DNA of 5,163 nt, taken from NCBI GenBank assembly GCA_002404095.1, contig DHJA01000016.1:35472-40634 (forward strand). Direction: 5' to 3'. Position 1 is the stretch's first letter. Each line of letters starts with the position of its first letter. The translations under genes were made by a program, and so were the position numbers. Of this stretch, positions 1 to 5,163 are shown piece by piece. The notes beneath the pieces were generated by a model. The model was given only the letters and a program-made list of their open reading frames with translations, ran no database searches and was not told the origin of the DNA. The DNA comes from Planctomycetaceae bacterium UBA4732. GTDB taxonomy: Bacteria; Planctomycetota; Planctomycetia; Gemmatales; Gemmataceae.

Positions 1-20
1 GGGGGGGGGGGGGAGGGGGT
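1..20. repeat. G-homopolymer / low-complexity tract
   Basis: A run of 13 G is followed by A, five G and T. It lies beyond the 3' end of floA and encodes nothing recognisable. Long G tracts are prone to length errors, so the exact count may not be reliable. On the transcript strand of the operon it would read as a C-rich run, which does not resemble the U-tract of an intrinsic terminator. Confidence 0.7.
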
Positions 21-21
21 A

Positions 22-37
22 GGAGGTGATCGCCTCC
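22..37 (-). other. Short near-palindrome downstream of floA
   Basis: GGAGG and CCTCC arms flank a GATC-centred core, giving a 16-nt near-perfect palindrome with one non-complementary pair (T27 opposite G32). It begins about 35 nt after the floA stop codon. It could be a weak 3' hairpin for the operon mRNA or a protein-binding site. The U-tract expected of a Rho-independent terminator is absent, so I do not call it a terminator. Confidence 0.3.
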
Positions 38-71
38 ACTGGACAATCGAACAGCCTCCCGGCACCCGCTC

Positions 72-1142
72 TCACGTCAACGATTGGTCGGTGCGGTCGG
101 TGCCGGGGGCGACGCCTGAGATGGCGCTGCGCATCTTGGTGTCGGCCTGGATGTTGCGCAGATTGTAATAATCCATGACGCCGATGCGTCCCTCGCGGAA
201 CGCCTGGGCGATGGCCTTCGGCACCTCCGCCTCGGCCAGCATGACGAGGGCGCGGTTCTCCTCGACCCTGGCGCTCATTTCCTGCTCCAACGCGACGGCC
301 AAGGCGCGGCGTTTTTCGGCGTTGGCCTGGGCGACGCGCAAATCGGCCGCGGCCTGGTCGGCCTGGAGGTTGGCGCCGATGTTGGCGCCCACGTCGATCT
401 CGGCCACATCGATCGATACGATCTCGAAAGCGGTCTGCGAATCAAGGGCGTTGTGCAGCACGGCCTGCGAGATCAGGTTGGGGTTGGCCAGCACATCCGT
501 ATGGTGTTCGGCGCTGCCGATGGCCTTGACGATGCCCTCGCCGACGCGGGCGATGATCGTCTCTTGCGTGGCGCCGCCCACCAGCCGGTCGAGCTTGGTC
601 CGCACCGTGACGCGGGCGCGGGCCTTGAGCTGAATGCCGTTCTTGCACACGCCGTCGAGCGTGTTGTTCGGCTTGTTGGGGTTCGGCGCCGGGCAGTCGA
701 TGACCTCCGGGTTGACGCTCACTTGCACGGCCTTGTAGATGTCACGGCCGGCCAGTTGAATCGCTGCGGCAGTGCTCCACGGTAGTTCCATGCCGGCCTT
801 GTGGGCCGCGATCACCGCCCTCACCACCTGATCGAGTTTCGTGCCGTTGGCCAGCAGATACTGCTCCAGTTCCTGCGTAGAGGCGCGAACGCCGGCTTGC
901 ACTAGCGCGATCTTCTGCTTGACGATCATGGCGTAATCGAGCTTGAGCAGGCGCATGCGAACCATGTCGAACATGCCGACGCCGGCGCCGGCCAACATGC
1001 TCTGAATCCACAGCTGCACGAAGCTGAAGAAGATGAACAGGAAGATCAGTAGGACGACGAGGGCGACGGCGCCCACGATCAGCCAGCCGATGTTTGGGTC
1101 GAAATCGCCCGCAGGTTGCGCCGCGAAGAGGATATTGTACAC
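72..1142 (-). CDS. floA: Flotillin-like protein FloA (SPFH-type membrane scaffold)
   Basis: This is a 356-residue FloA-family protein, slightly longer than the 331 residues of Bacillus subtilis FloA. FloA proteins form oligomeric scaffolds at the inner face of the cytoplasmic membrane and organise functional microdomains. Visible features are a hydrophobic membrane hairpin at about residues 19-50, the conserved segment AGRDIYKAVQVSVNPEVID (132-149), RLVGGATQETIIARVGEGIV (186-205), and an Ala/Glu-rich coiled coil at about 260-315. The family ending GVMDYYNLRNIQADTKMR (321-338) is also present. Residues 150-168 form an expanded loop with two cysteines (C150, C166), about nine residues longer than in Bacillus. 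The start is set at GTG 1142 because GGAG lies 7 nt upstream and the membrane segment begins soon after. Upstream in-frame ATGs at 1217 and 1187 lie within the repeat hairpin, and the encoded Arg/Ser-rich extension is not family-like. It is the last gene of an operon with two NfeD proteins, its known functional partners. Confidence 0.96.
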   Translation of the reverse strand: MYNILFAAQPAGDFDPNIGWLIVGAVALVVLLIFLFIFFSFVQLWIQSMLAGAGVGMFDMVRMRLLKLDYAMIVKQKIALVQAGVRASTQELEQYLLANGTKLDQVVRAVIAAHKAGMELPWSTAAAIQLAGRDIYKAVQVSVNPEVIDCPAPNPNKPNNTLDGVCKNGIQLKARARVTVRTKLDRLVGGATQETIIARVGEGIVKAIGSAEHHTDVLANPNLISQAVLHNALDSQTAFEIVSIDVAEIDVGANIGANLQADQAAADLRVAQANAEKRRALAVALEQEMSARVEENRALVMLAEAEVPKAIAQAFREGRIGVMDYYNLRNIQADTKMRSAISGVAPGTDRTDQSLT

Positions 1143-1149
1143 AAATTTT

Positions 1150-1153
1150 CTCC
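1150..1153 (-). promoter_or_regulatory. Ribosome binding site of floA
   Basis: GGAG (within ACGGAGAAAA on the minus strand) lies 7 nt before the GTG codon at 1142. This spacing decides the start of floA against the ATG codons further upstream. The site lies outside the neighbouring repeat hairpin, in an A/T-rich leader that should be unpaired. Confidence 0.8.
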
Positions 1154-1169
1154 GTTGAACGCTCCGGGA

Positions 1170-1251
1170 TGGCGAGCCGGGTCGCATAAGCGCCCGGAGT
1201 TCTTTCCGCGACTGCATCGGACTCCGGGCGCTTATGCGACCCGGCTCGCCA
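1170..1251. repeat. 31-bp perfect inverted repeat built from two copies of a 29-nt repeat
   Basis: Arms 1170-1200 and 1221-1251 are exact reverse complements, separated by a 20-nt loop (1201-1220). Each arm contains one copy of a 29-nt unit that starts GGCGAGCCGGGTCGC on one strand. In the operon mRNA the hairpin would begin 5 nt after the stop codon of the short nfeD and end about 16 nt before the floA ribosome binding site. Such a stem could stabilise the upstream mRNA, attenuate transcription or be an RNase III target, which would uncouple the FloA level from NfeD. Each single unit can also fold alone (CCGGG, bulged U, CGC, AUAA loop, GCG, CCCGG). The arrangement resembles a REP/BIME-type doublet. 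No transposase is present in the window. Confidence 0.93.
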
Positions 1252-1256
1252 AAAAG

Positions 1257-1787
1257 TCAACTGAATACCGCTTCTTCCAGATCGCCGAGGTTCGGTTTCT
1301 CCACCAACCGGACGAGAACCCTGCCGGCCCGCACATCAATGCAACGGACCCATTGGCCGCCGTCGATCATCATGCCCTCGGTAAGCACGTCGATGCGCCG
1401 GCCGTCGAAGTCGGCGACGCCGGCCGGCCGCAACGGCGCCAGCGTCTTACCGATGCGTCCGCGCAGCTTGTCCAGTTCCATGTGCGCCGGCGTGGACGCT
1501 AATGTCGCATCCTCGCGCGGCTTGGTCAAGAAAAATCGCCGGCCCATCGGCGTTCGCGGCCAGACTTTGAAGAACAGCATCGCCAAAACCGGCACGGCGA
1601 TGAACACGCCCAGCAGTGTGAGCGTCCCCGTCGTGGTTCCTCCCGCGAAGGTCAAGCCGACGCCGACCGCGATGCAACCGACCGACAGCACAAGGAGCAG
1701 GCCGCTCGGCAGGAACATCTCGCCCACGAGGAAGACGAGGCCCACGGCGATAAGAACGAAGCCCAGGGTCGCGTAACTTGGATCCAT
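1257..1787 (-). CDS. Short NfeD-family membrane protein with C-terminal OB-fold
   Basis: This 176-residue protein has three predicted membrane helices at about residues 7-25, 28-49 and 54-75, a basic linker (77-92), and an NfeD-type OB-fold at about 108-163. The OB-fold shows the family hallmark APLRPAGVADFDGRRIDV, followed by TEG and a V-rich final strand. A short acidic tail (164-176) ends the protein. It lacks a ClpP-like domain, so it belongs to the short NfeD class that pairs with SPFH/flotillin proteins; here the partner is very likely the FloA encoded 114 nt downstream. The start is ATG 1787 because GGAG lies 7 nt upstream and the protein then opens directly into its first helix. An in-frame ATG at 1865 would add 26 residues, mostly encoded by the repeat and overlapping the preceding gene, and is rejected. 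The binding role is inferred from the family. Confidence 0.93.
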   Translation of the reverse strand: MDPSYATLGFVLIAVGLVFLVGEMFLPSGLLLVLSVGCIAVGVGLTFAGGTTTGTLTLLGVFIAVPVLAMLFFKVWPRTPMGRRFFLTKPREDATLASTPAHMELDKLRGRIGKTLAPLRPAGVADFDGRRIDVLTEGMMIDGGQWVRCIDVRAGRVLVRLVEKPNLGDLEEAVFS

Positions 1788-1794
1788 AAACCAT

Positions 1795-1825
1795 CTCCGG
1801 GCGCTTACGCGACCCGGCTCGCCAA
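1795..1825 (-). repeat. Solitary copy of the 29-nt repeat, containing the Shine-Dalgarno of the short nfeD
   Basis: This segment matches 1222-1252 over 31 nt with a single difference (C instead of T at 1807) and fills most of the 43-nt gap between the two nfeD genes. On the transcript it can fold as CCGGG, bulged U, CGC, GUAA, GCG, CCCGG: an 8-bp stem capped by a GNRA-type tetraloop. The final GG of the stem plus the following AG (1795-1798) form GGAG, which lies 7 nt before ATG 1787. The repeat therefore provides the ribosome binding site of the next gene and may partly mask it. Confidence 0.88.
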
Positions 1826-1830
1826 GCGTA

Positions 1831-3897
1831 TCAGACTTCTTTAACGACGACGCGATTGCCTTCAATCTCGATCACCTGCACACGCGCGCCCGGCCGGACG
1901 TAGCCGCCCTCCGCCATCACGTCCACGTACTGATCGCCGAATTGCGTCTTGCCGGCCGGCCGCAACGGCGTCGCCGCCACGCCAATTGCGCCGAGCAGCG
2001 ACGCCAACTCCGGCCGGATCGGCTCCGGCGCCAGCGATTCGCCGTCGTCGCCCGGCTCGGTCTGCGGCCGTAGCATCAGCCGGTTCAAAAACGGAATGTG
2101 CTTCAGATAGCGCACCACTAAATACGCCATCCCCACCGATACCAAAATGCCCACGCCGAACGGCCCCAGCTTCTGGCCGAAGCCCATCCAGTCCTCGCTC
2201 GTCCGCGGCCAGTGGCCGAACGCCACCAGCGCTAGGCCGCTTAACGCCAACAGGAAACCGCTGAGGCCGCAGACGCCCGTACCCGGCAACACAAACACTT
2301 CGACGCCGATCAGCAGCAGGCCGAGGATGAATAATAGCACCGCCAGCCAGGTGATCTCCGGGTGCGCCTGTGACTGCGACCAGAAGAACAGCACGAAACA
2401 AACGGCGGCGATGACGCCTGGCAGACTCGCCCCCGGCATCTTCAGTTCGAGAATGAGACAGGTCACGCCGATCACCACCAGCACGACGCTCGTTAGTGGA
2501 TTGCAGAGAAACTCGGCCAGCAGGTTCAGCCAATCCGCGTCCATCTCGGTCGGCTTGACGTTTTCCAGAGTACACAGCTCGCCATAGTTGTTGACCACGG
2601 CCTGGGCCAGATCGTCACTCTTGGCTTCCTCGGCGCCGAGCCTTGGATATTTCCCCGTGCGCGGATCGGGCTTGAGCATGTCTTCGACTAGCGGCAATGG
2701 ATAAAAACTTTTCTCCGCCGTTTCCTTGAGGTGCTTGCGCATCTCCTCCAGTCGATCAGGATGAGAACGAAGGTAGTTCTCGAAGTCGCCCAGATGCGCG
2801 TCCTGTTGCATGACGATTTGATCGCACGCCATCGCCAGGAACAGAGCCGTGTCCCGCGCCTCCGGCGTGACATAAGCGACCGTTTTAACCGGCCGGTCGG
2901 CCCGCTCCTTGAGGCCGGCGATGAATTGCGCCAGGTCGTAAGCAATGTGGTCGTCGCCGCCGGCGCACTCCAGACGCAGGATGATAACATTCGCTTTGTC
3001 GCCGAGCGCCCGGTCGAGCCGGCGTTCCACATCTTCCTTCAGCTGGCCGTTCACCTCACCGCGGGCCGTGACCAGATAAGCGGTGGTGTGATCCAGCAAA
3101 GGATAGACGCTGGAGCGCGGCAATTTGAAAGCGGCCAGGGCGTCGGCGAGGGTGTTCTGGGGTTCGTCGCGCTGGCACAAGCCAAGCTCTCGCGCCTGGG
3201 CGAAGTCATAAAAGGCGACGTCGCCGGCGCCGAGGCGGTCCACCGGGGCGCCCTTTAACTTCTCGCGCTCCGCTTTCTGCTCGTCCACATAACGATTCCC
3301 GTCCTTATCGGGCAGGAACAATTTGAAGACGACTAAGTCCCTGTCGTACATTTTACGGATCAGCACCGGCGGAAGTCGGCCGCCGTTCATCTCTTCATAG
3401 GCCGCTTTCTCGGAGTCGAGCAGCGATCCGCCCGGCGCCACGACTTTTCCGAGTCTCGCGTCGGACGACATTACAATTTCGCCGCAGGCGATCACGGGCA
3501 ATACGGCATGTCGGCTGACTTCGCCGTGGACGTAGGCGCGCGTTTTCACCTTTTTCTGTCGTAGTTCGAGCAAATAACTGGCGAGTTCCCAGCATGGGCC
3601 GTATTTGTCCGTGGCGTCGGGCCGGGCGTCCGGCGGCGGGTTGAAGTCGCAGAGAAGCTCGAAGCCGTCGGCCGGCTTGCCGTCGCGCTTGCATGCGGCT
3701 TGGTAGCGCCGCAGCGGCACGTACACGGCAGCGCGCAGGCGGGCGATAGTGTCTTCGGTGATGACGGCGGGGAATTGCACCGTCAGGCCCGGCGTCGGAG
3801 CGTCCTGGGCGCGAGCGTAACGCGGCATCAAGGCCGCGCTCAACACGACGCCTGCCAGGACCAAGACTGATCGATAAATCGGCATTGCCATGAACAT
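1831..3897 (-). CDS. Long NfeD-family protein: signal peptide, two degenerate ClpP/SppA-like domains, membrane helices, OB-fold
   Basis: This is a 688-residue protein, much longer than the roughly 430-450 residues usual for NfeD1b proteins. Residues 1-30 are a signal peptide with a probable cut after RYARA. Two ClpP/SppA-like units follow. Unit 1 (about 38-155) includes ACGEIVMSSDARLG (137-150). Unit 2 (about 272-372) includes LRLECAGG (307-314) and ACDQIVMQQDAHLG (357-370). About five membrane helices lie at 469-487, 492-508, 515-536, 541-560 and 580-598, and an NfeD OB-fold occupies 631-688 (ATPLRPAGKTQFGDQYVDV). Proteolytically active NfeD proteins use a Ser-Lys dyad. By spacing to the ACD/ACG motif, the serine position is R129 in unit 1 and D349 in unit 2, so neither unit looks active. 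This is inferred from hand alignment. ATG 3897 is chosen because GAGG lies 5 nt upstream, a signal peptide follows, and the promoter lies inside the longer possible reading frame. It is the first gene of the operon with the short NfeD and FloA. Confidence 0.9.
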   Translation of the reverse strand: MFMAMPIYRSVLVLAGVVLSAALMPRYARAQDAPTPGLTVQFPAVITEDTIARLRAAVYVPLRRYQAACKRDGKPADGFELLCDFNPPPDARPDATDKYGPCWELASYLLELRQKKVKTRAYVHGEVSRHAVLPVIACGEIVMSSDARLGKVVAPGGSLLDSEKAAYEEMNGGRLPPVLIRKMYDRDLVVFKLFLPDKDGNRYVDEQKAEREKLKGAPVDRLGAGDVAFYDFAQARELGLCQRDEPQNTLADALAAFKLPRSSVYPLLDHTTAYLVTARGEVNGQLKEDVERRLDRALGDKANVIILRLECAGGDDHIAYDLAQFIAGLKERADRPVKTVAYVTPEARDTALFLAMACDQIVMQQDAHLGDFENYLRSHPDRLEEMRKHLKETAEKSFYPLPLVEDMLKPDPRTGKYPRLGAEEAKSDDLAQAVVNNYGELCTLENVKPTEMDADWLNLLAEFLCNPLTSVVLVVIGVTCLILELKMPGASLPGVIAAVCFVLFFWSQSQAHPEITWLAVLLFILGLLLIGVEVFVLPGTGVCGLSGFLLALSGLALVAFGHWPRTSEDWMGFGQKLGPFGVGILVSVGMAYLVVRYLKHIPFLNRLMLRPQTEPGDDGESLAPEPIRPELASLLGAIGVAATPLRPAGKTQFGDQYVDVMAEGGYVRPGARVQVIEIEGNRVVVKEV

Positions 3898-3902
3898 AAG
3901 CG

Positions 3903-3906
3903 CCTC
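3903..3906 (-). promoter_or_regulatory. Ribosome binding site of the long nfeD
   Basis: GAGG lies 5 nt before ATG 3897. Two further in-frame ATGs follow at 3891 and 3885, at 11 and 17 nt from this site. ATG 3891 is a possible alternative start; all three give the same signal peptide core. Confidence 0.65.
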
Positions 3907-3972
3907 GGAAGGCCGCTCCAGCGGATTGCGTCGCTTCCCTATCTCTGGTCTGGGGCCGTAAGCCTGTAATGG

Positions 3973-4002
3973 ATTATAGAGGCGGCGCCAAAAAGGTGTC
4001 AA
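3973..4002 (-). promoter_or_regulatory. Consensus sigma70-type promoter of the nfeD-nfeD-floA operon
   Basis: On the minus strand an exact TTGACA (4002-3997) is followed by an 18-nt spacer and an exact TATAAT (3978-3973). Transcription would begin near 3966, leaving an untranslated leader of about 70 nt before ATG 3897. Both hexamers match the consensus completely, which is unlikely by chance in GC-rich intergenic DNA, and suggests strong housekeeping expression. No operator is evident over the hexamers, but a repeat hairpin begins 9 nt upstream of the -35. Confidence 0.85.
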
Positions 4003-4010
4003 AGGATTGC

Positions 4011-4073
4011 CTACTAACCCGAAGCGCAAGCGAAGCATTAGGCCAAAACCTCGCTTGCCCTTCGGGTTAGTAG
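4011..4073. repeat. Second repeat family: inverted repeat with 23-nt arms
   Basis: Arms 4011-4033 and 4051-4073 pair over 23 positions with one mismatch (4025 opposite 4059), around a 17-nt loop. The core ACTAACCCGAAGCGCAAGCG resembles a short repeat I associate with planctomycete intergenic regions, where it generates spurious predicted peptides of the type TNPKRKR. It lies in the divergent intergenic region just upstream of the operon's -35 element. It may be a neutral REP-like insertion, a DNA-architecture element or a binding site. Confidence 0.88.
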
Positions 4074-4254
4074 TGACAGACCCTACACCACCTATTCGTT
4101 CCCCGGCCTCGGTGATTGCCGGAAAGCGGCAAGTCAAAGGTTCCGCGCCGACTTTTCCTCTTGTTTCCGTGGCCCGTCGCCGATATGGAATAGGCCGCTC
4201 TCATTCGCGTCTCATCGTTTTTCGGACAATCGGCAACGACTCGCTACCAAAACA
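4074..4254. other. Leader region of the divergent exported-protein gene
   Basis: This 181-nt stretch lies between the repeat and the plus-strand gene at 4255. It holds a small 6-bp hairpin (TTGCCG 4116-4121, CGGCAA 4127-4132, 5-nt loop). A promoter for the plus-strand gene should lie here, but I see only a weak candidate (TTGTTT, about 17 nt, TATGGA in the 4162-4196 area) that I do not call. The 20 nt directly before ATG 4255 hold no Shine-Dalgarno-like sequence. I see no conserved small gene. Confidence 0.5.
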
Positions 4255-5133
4255 ATGACTGCAACGAGAACCATCACTCGCTGGCCGGTCTGGATCGCGC
4301 CCGGATTGCCGTTTCTCCTCCTGTTGTCGCCGTGCGCGCCGCCATCTCTTCAGGCGGAAGAGGCCATCGACTGGACGCACGACTCTGTTTTGTCGCGCAC
4401 ACTCGACCAGCAATTGAATGGCGCCGCCAGCGTCCTGAACCCGAGAAATAACCGCATTCCTTTGTTCGGCATGACGCCTGGTTTCCTCAGCGACCCAGTC
4501 GGCCTGACCGATCCGAGGGACGCGCCATCAACCGCCGAGGAGCCGGCGCCCGATTGGTTCCAGGTGACGGCCGGCAACGACAATCCCTTCTTCGACCTGC
4601 GAAACCCTGGCGACCCCGGCGGCGTGGGCTTTTACAAAGTCCATACCCAGATGCAGCTTTTCGATTCGCCCAACACAGGTTGCGCGATCGCCGTGCAAAC
4701 CGTGACGCCGGCCGGGCGCGAGTTCGACGGAGTGGAAGACGGCCCGACAGTTGTAAGTCCGGCGCTCTCCTTGTTCCACGCACTCGACGACGGCACGGCC
4801 ATCCAGGGCTTCGTTGGCAAGAACGTGAACGTGAACCCGCACTGGACGAGCCAACTGCATCAATCCGTCCACTATGGCATGGCGGTGCAGCGGCCTCTCC
4901 TGCCGGCCGGGCCGACCGGCGACGCGAATTTCTACGTCTTCCTCGAAGCGCTTGGCCGCTATCGCTATGAGGCCGTCGCCAACCCCGGCCCGCTCAGCAA
5001 CTGGGAAGTGCTGCCCGGCGTCCATTATCGTCTGGCGCCGAACTGGTGGATGTCGGGCGGCCTTATCGTGCCCGTGACCGCCGCTAGGCCCGAAACGAAC
5101 CACTGGCAAATCACCTGTTCGTTCCAGTTTTGA
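4255..5133 (+). CDS. Exported protein of unknown function, probable outer-membrane beta-barrel
   Basis: This is a 292-residue protein that I cannot assign to a named family. Residues 1-34 form a signal peptide: Arg-containing start, hydrophobic core PGLPFLLLL (16-24), and a probable cut after SLQA (31-34). Residues 35-125 are a polar, Pro/Asp/Asn-rich region with DNPFFDLRNPGDPGGVGFY (109-127). From about 125 to the end, alternating hydrophobic patterns suggest beta strands: YKVHTQMQLFDS, GCAIAVQTVTP, HQSVHYGMAVQ, ANFYVFLEALGRYRYEA and WWMSGGLIVPV. The chain ends in HWQITCSFQF, and a terminal Phe with alternating aromatic residues is typical of the BAM recognition signal of outer-membrane proteins. 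A cysteine at 27 lies in LLSPC, but Pro at -1 makes a lipoprotein site unlikely. ATG 4255 is the only start that keeps the full signal peptide, although no Shine-Dalgarno is visible. The gene diverges from the nfeD-floA operon, and a functional link is not shown. Confidence 0.85.
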   Translation: MTATRTITRWPVWIAPGLPFLLLLSPCAPPSLQAEEAIDWTHDSVLSRTLDQQLNGAASVLNPRNNRIPLFGMTPGFLSDPVGLTDPRDAPSTAEEPAPDWFQVTAGNDNPFFDLRNPGDPGGVGFYKVHTQMQLFDSPNTGCAIAVQTVTPAGREFDGVEDGPTVVSPALSLFHALDDGTAIQGFVGKNVNVNPHWTSQLHQSVHYGMAVQRPLLPAGPTGDANFYVFLEALGRYRYEAVANPGPLSNWEVLPGVHYRLAPNWWMSGGLIVPVTAARPETNHWQITCSFQF

Positions 5134-5163
5134 TCCCGTCCGATAGCTCTCCCTCCCCCCTTG
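5134..5163 (+). other. 3' flank of the exported-protein gene, ending in a C-rich tract
   Basis: These last 30 nt contain no terminator hairpin. They end in CTCCCTCCCCCCTTG, a C-rich run that may be the edge of another intergenic repeat cut by the window. Too little is present to decide. Confidence 0.4.

Noticed and set aside
22..37. Rho-independent terminator of the operon
   Set aside because: The near-palindrome has no following U-tract on the transcript strand, so a terminator cannot be supported.
1143..1217. N-terminal extension of FloA from ATG 1217 or ATG 1187
   Set aside because: These codons lie in or next to the repeat hairpin and give an Arg/Ser-rich stretch unlike FloA. GTG 1142 has a well-spaced GGAG and puts the membrane segment near the N-terminus.
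1171..1250. Two-unit CRISPR-like array or insertion-sequence ends
   Set aside because: The units are inverted rather than direct, with only one 20-nt loop between them and no cas or transposase gene. A REP-like doublet fits better.
1116..1776. Plus-strand reading frames over the repeats and the short nfeD (including one starting MRPGSP)
   Set aside because: They are antisense to a clear NfeD gene, begin in the repeat and have biased Arg/Pro/Ser/Thr composition typical of shadow frames in GC-rich DNA.
1788..1865. 26-residue extension of the short NfeD from ATG 1865
   Set aside because: It would overlap the end of the long nfeD gene and is mostly translated repeat (GEPGRVSARR). ATG 1787 has a better ribosome binding site.
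3898..4137. 80-residue extension of the long NfeD
   Set aside because: It runs through the promoter and the second repeat (TTNPKGKRGF is translated repeat) and would bury the signal peptide.
4007..4258. Small plus-strand reading frame beginning MPTNPKRKRSIRPK
   Set aside because: It is a translation of the inverted repeat and intergenic sequence, a common annotation artefact, with no ribosome binding site or domain.
4255..4335. Lipoprotein signal at Cys27 of the exported protein
   Set aside because: The residues before Cys are L-S-P, and Pro at -1 does not fit a lipobox. An ordinary signal peptidase I site after SLQA is more plausible.
4487..5109. Long minus-strand frame opposite the exported-protein gene
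   Set aside because: The plus-strand frame has a signal peptide, a plausible fold pattern and a terminal Phe. The minus-strand product shows none of these and is His/Arg-rich.

Overview
The window looks like chromosomal DNA from a planctomycete (Pirellulales-like, level of order uncertain). The basis is high GC, a FloA/NfeD membrane-microdomain operon, and two families of short hairpin-forming intergenic repeats of a kind I associate with planctomycete genomes. No RNA gene, CRISPR array, transposase or phage gene is visible.

Most of the window is one minus-strand operon, read from right to left. A textbook sigma70-type promoter (TTGACA, 18-nt spacer, TATAAT; 3973-4002) precedes a 688-residue secreted or membrane NfeD-family protein (3897-1831). 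This protein has a signal peptide, two ClpP/SppA-like folds that both appear to have lost the catalytic serine, about five membrane helices and a C-terminal OB-fold. A 176-residue short NfeD protein (1787-1257; three membrane helices plus OB-fold) and then the flotillin-like protein FloA (1142-72) follow. The order resembles the Bacillus yqeZ-floA cluster, but with two NfeD proteins. The expected role is organisation of lipid-protein microdomains, with NfeD OB-folds partnering the SPFH protein.

Both gaps inside the operon are occupied by copies of one 29-nt GC-rich repeat. A solitary copy between the two nfeD genes supplies the Shine-Dalgarno of the short nfeD. An inverted pair with a 31-bp perfect stem lies between the short nfeD and floA. 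A second repeat family, an inverted repeat with 23-nt arms, sits just upstream of the operon promoter. These repeats create false upstream ATG codons, so the starts of all three operon genes were moved downstream to positions with good ribosome binding sites.

On the plus strand, diverging from the operon, is one gene (4255-5133) for a 292-residue exported protein of unknown function. It has a signal peptide, beta-rich segments and a C-terminal phenylalanine, as in outer-membrane beta-barrels. The two window ends are G/C-homopolymer-rich and carry no gene.
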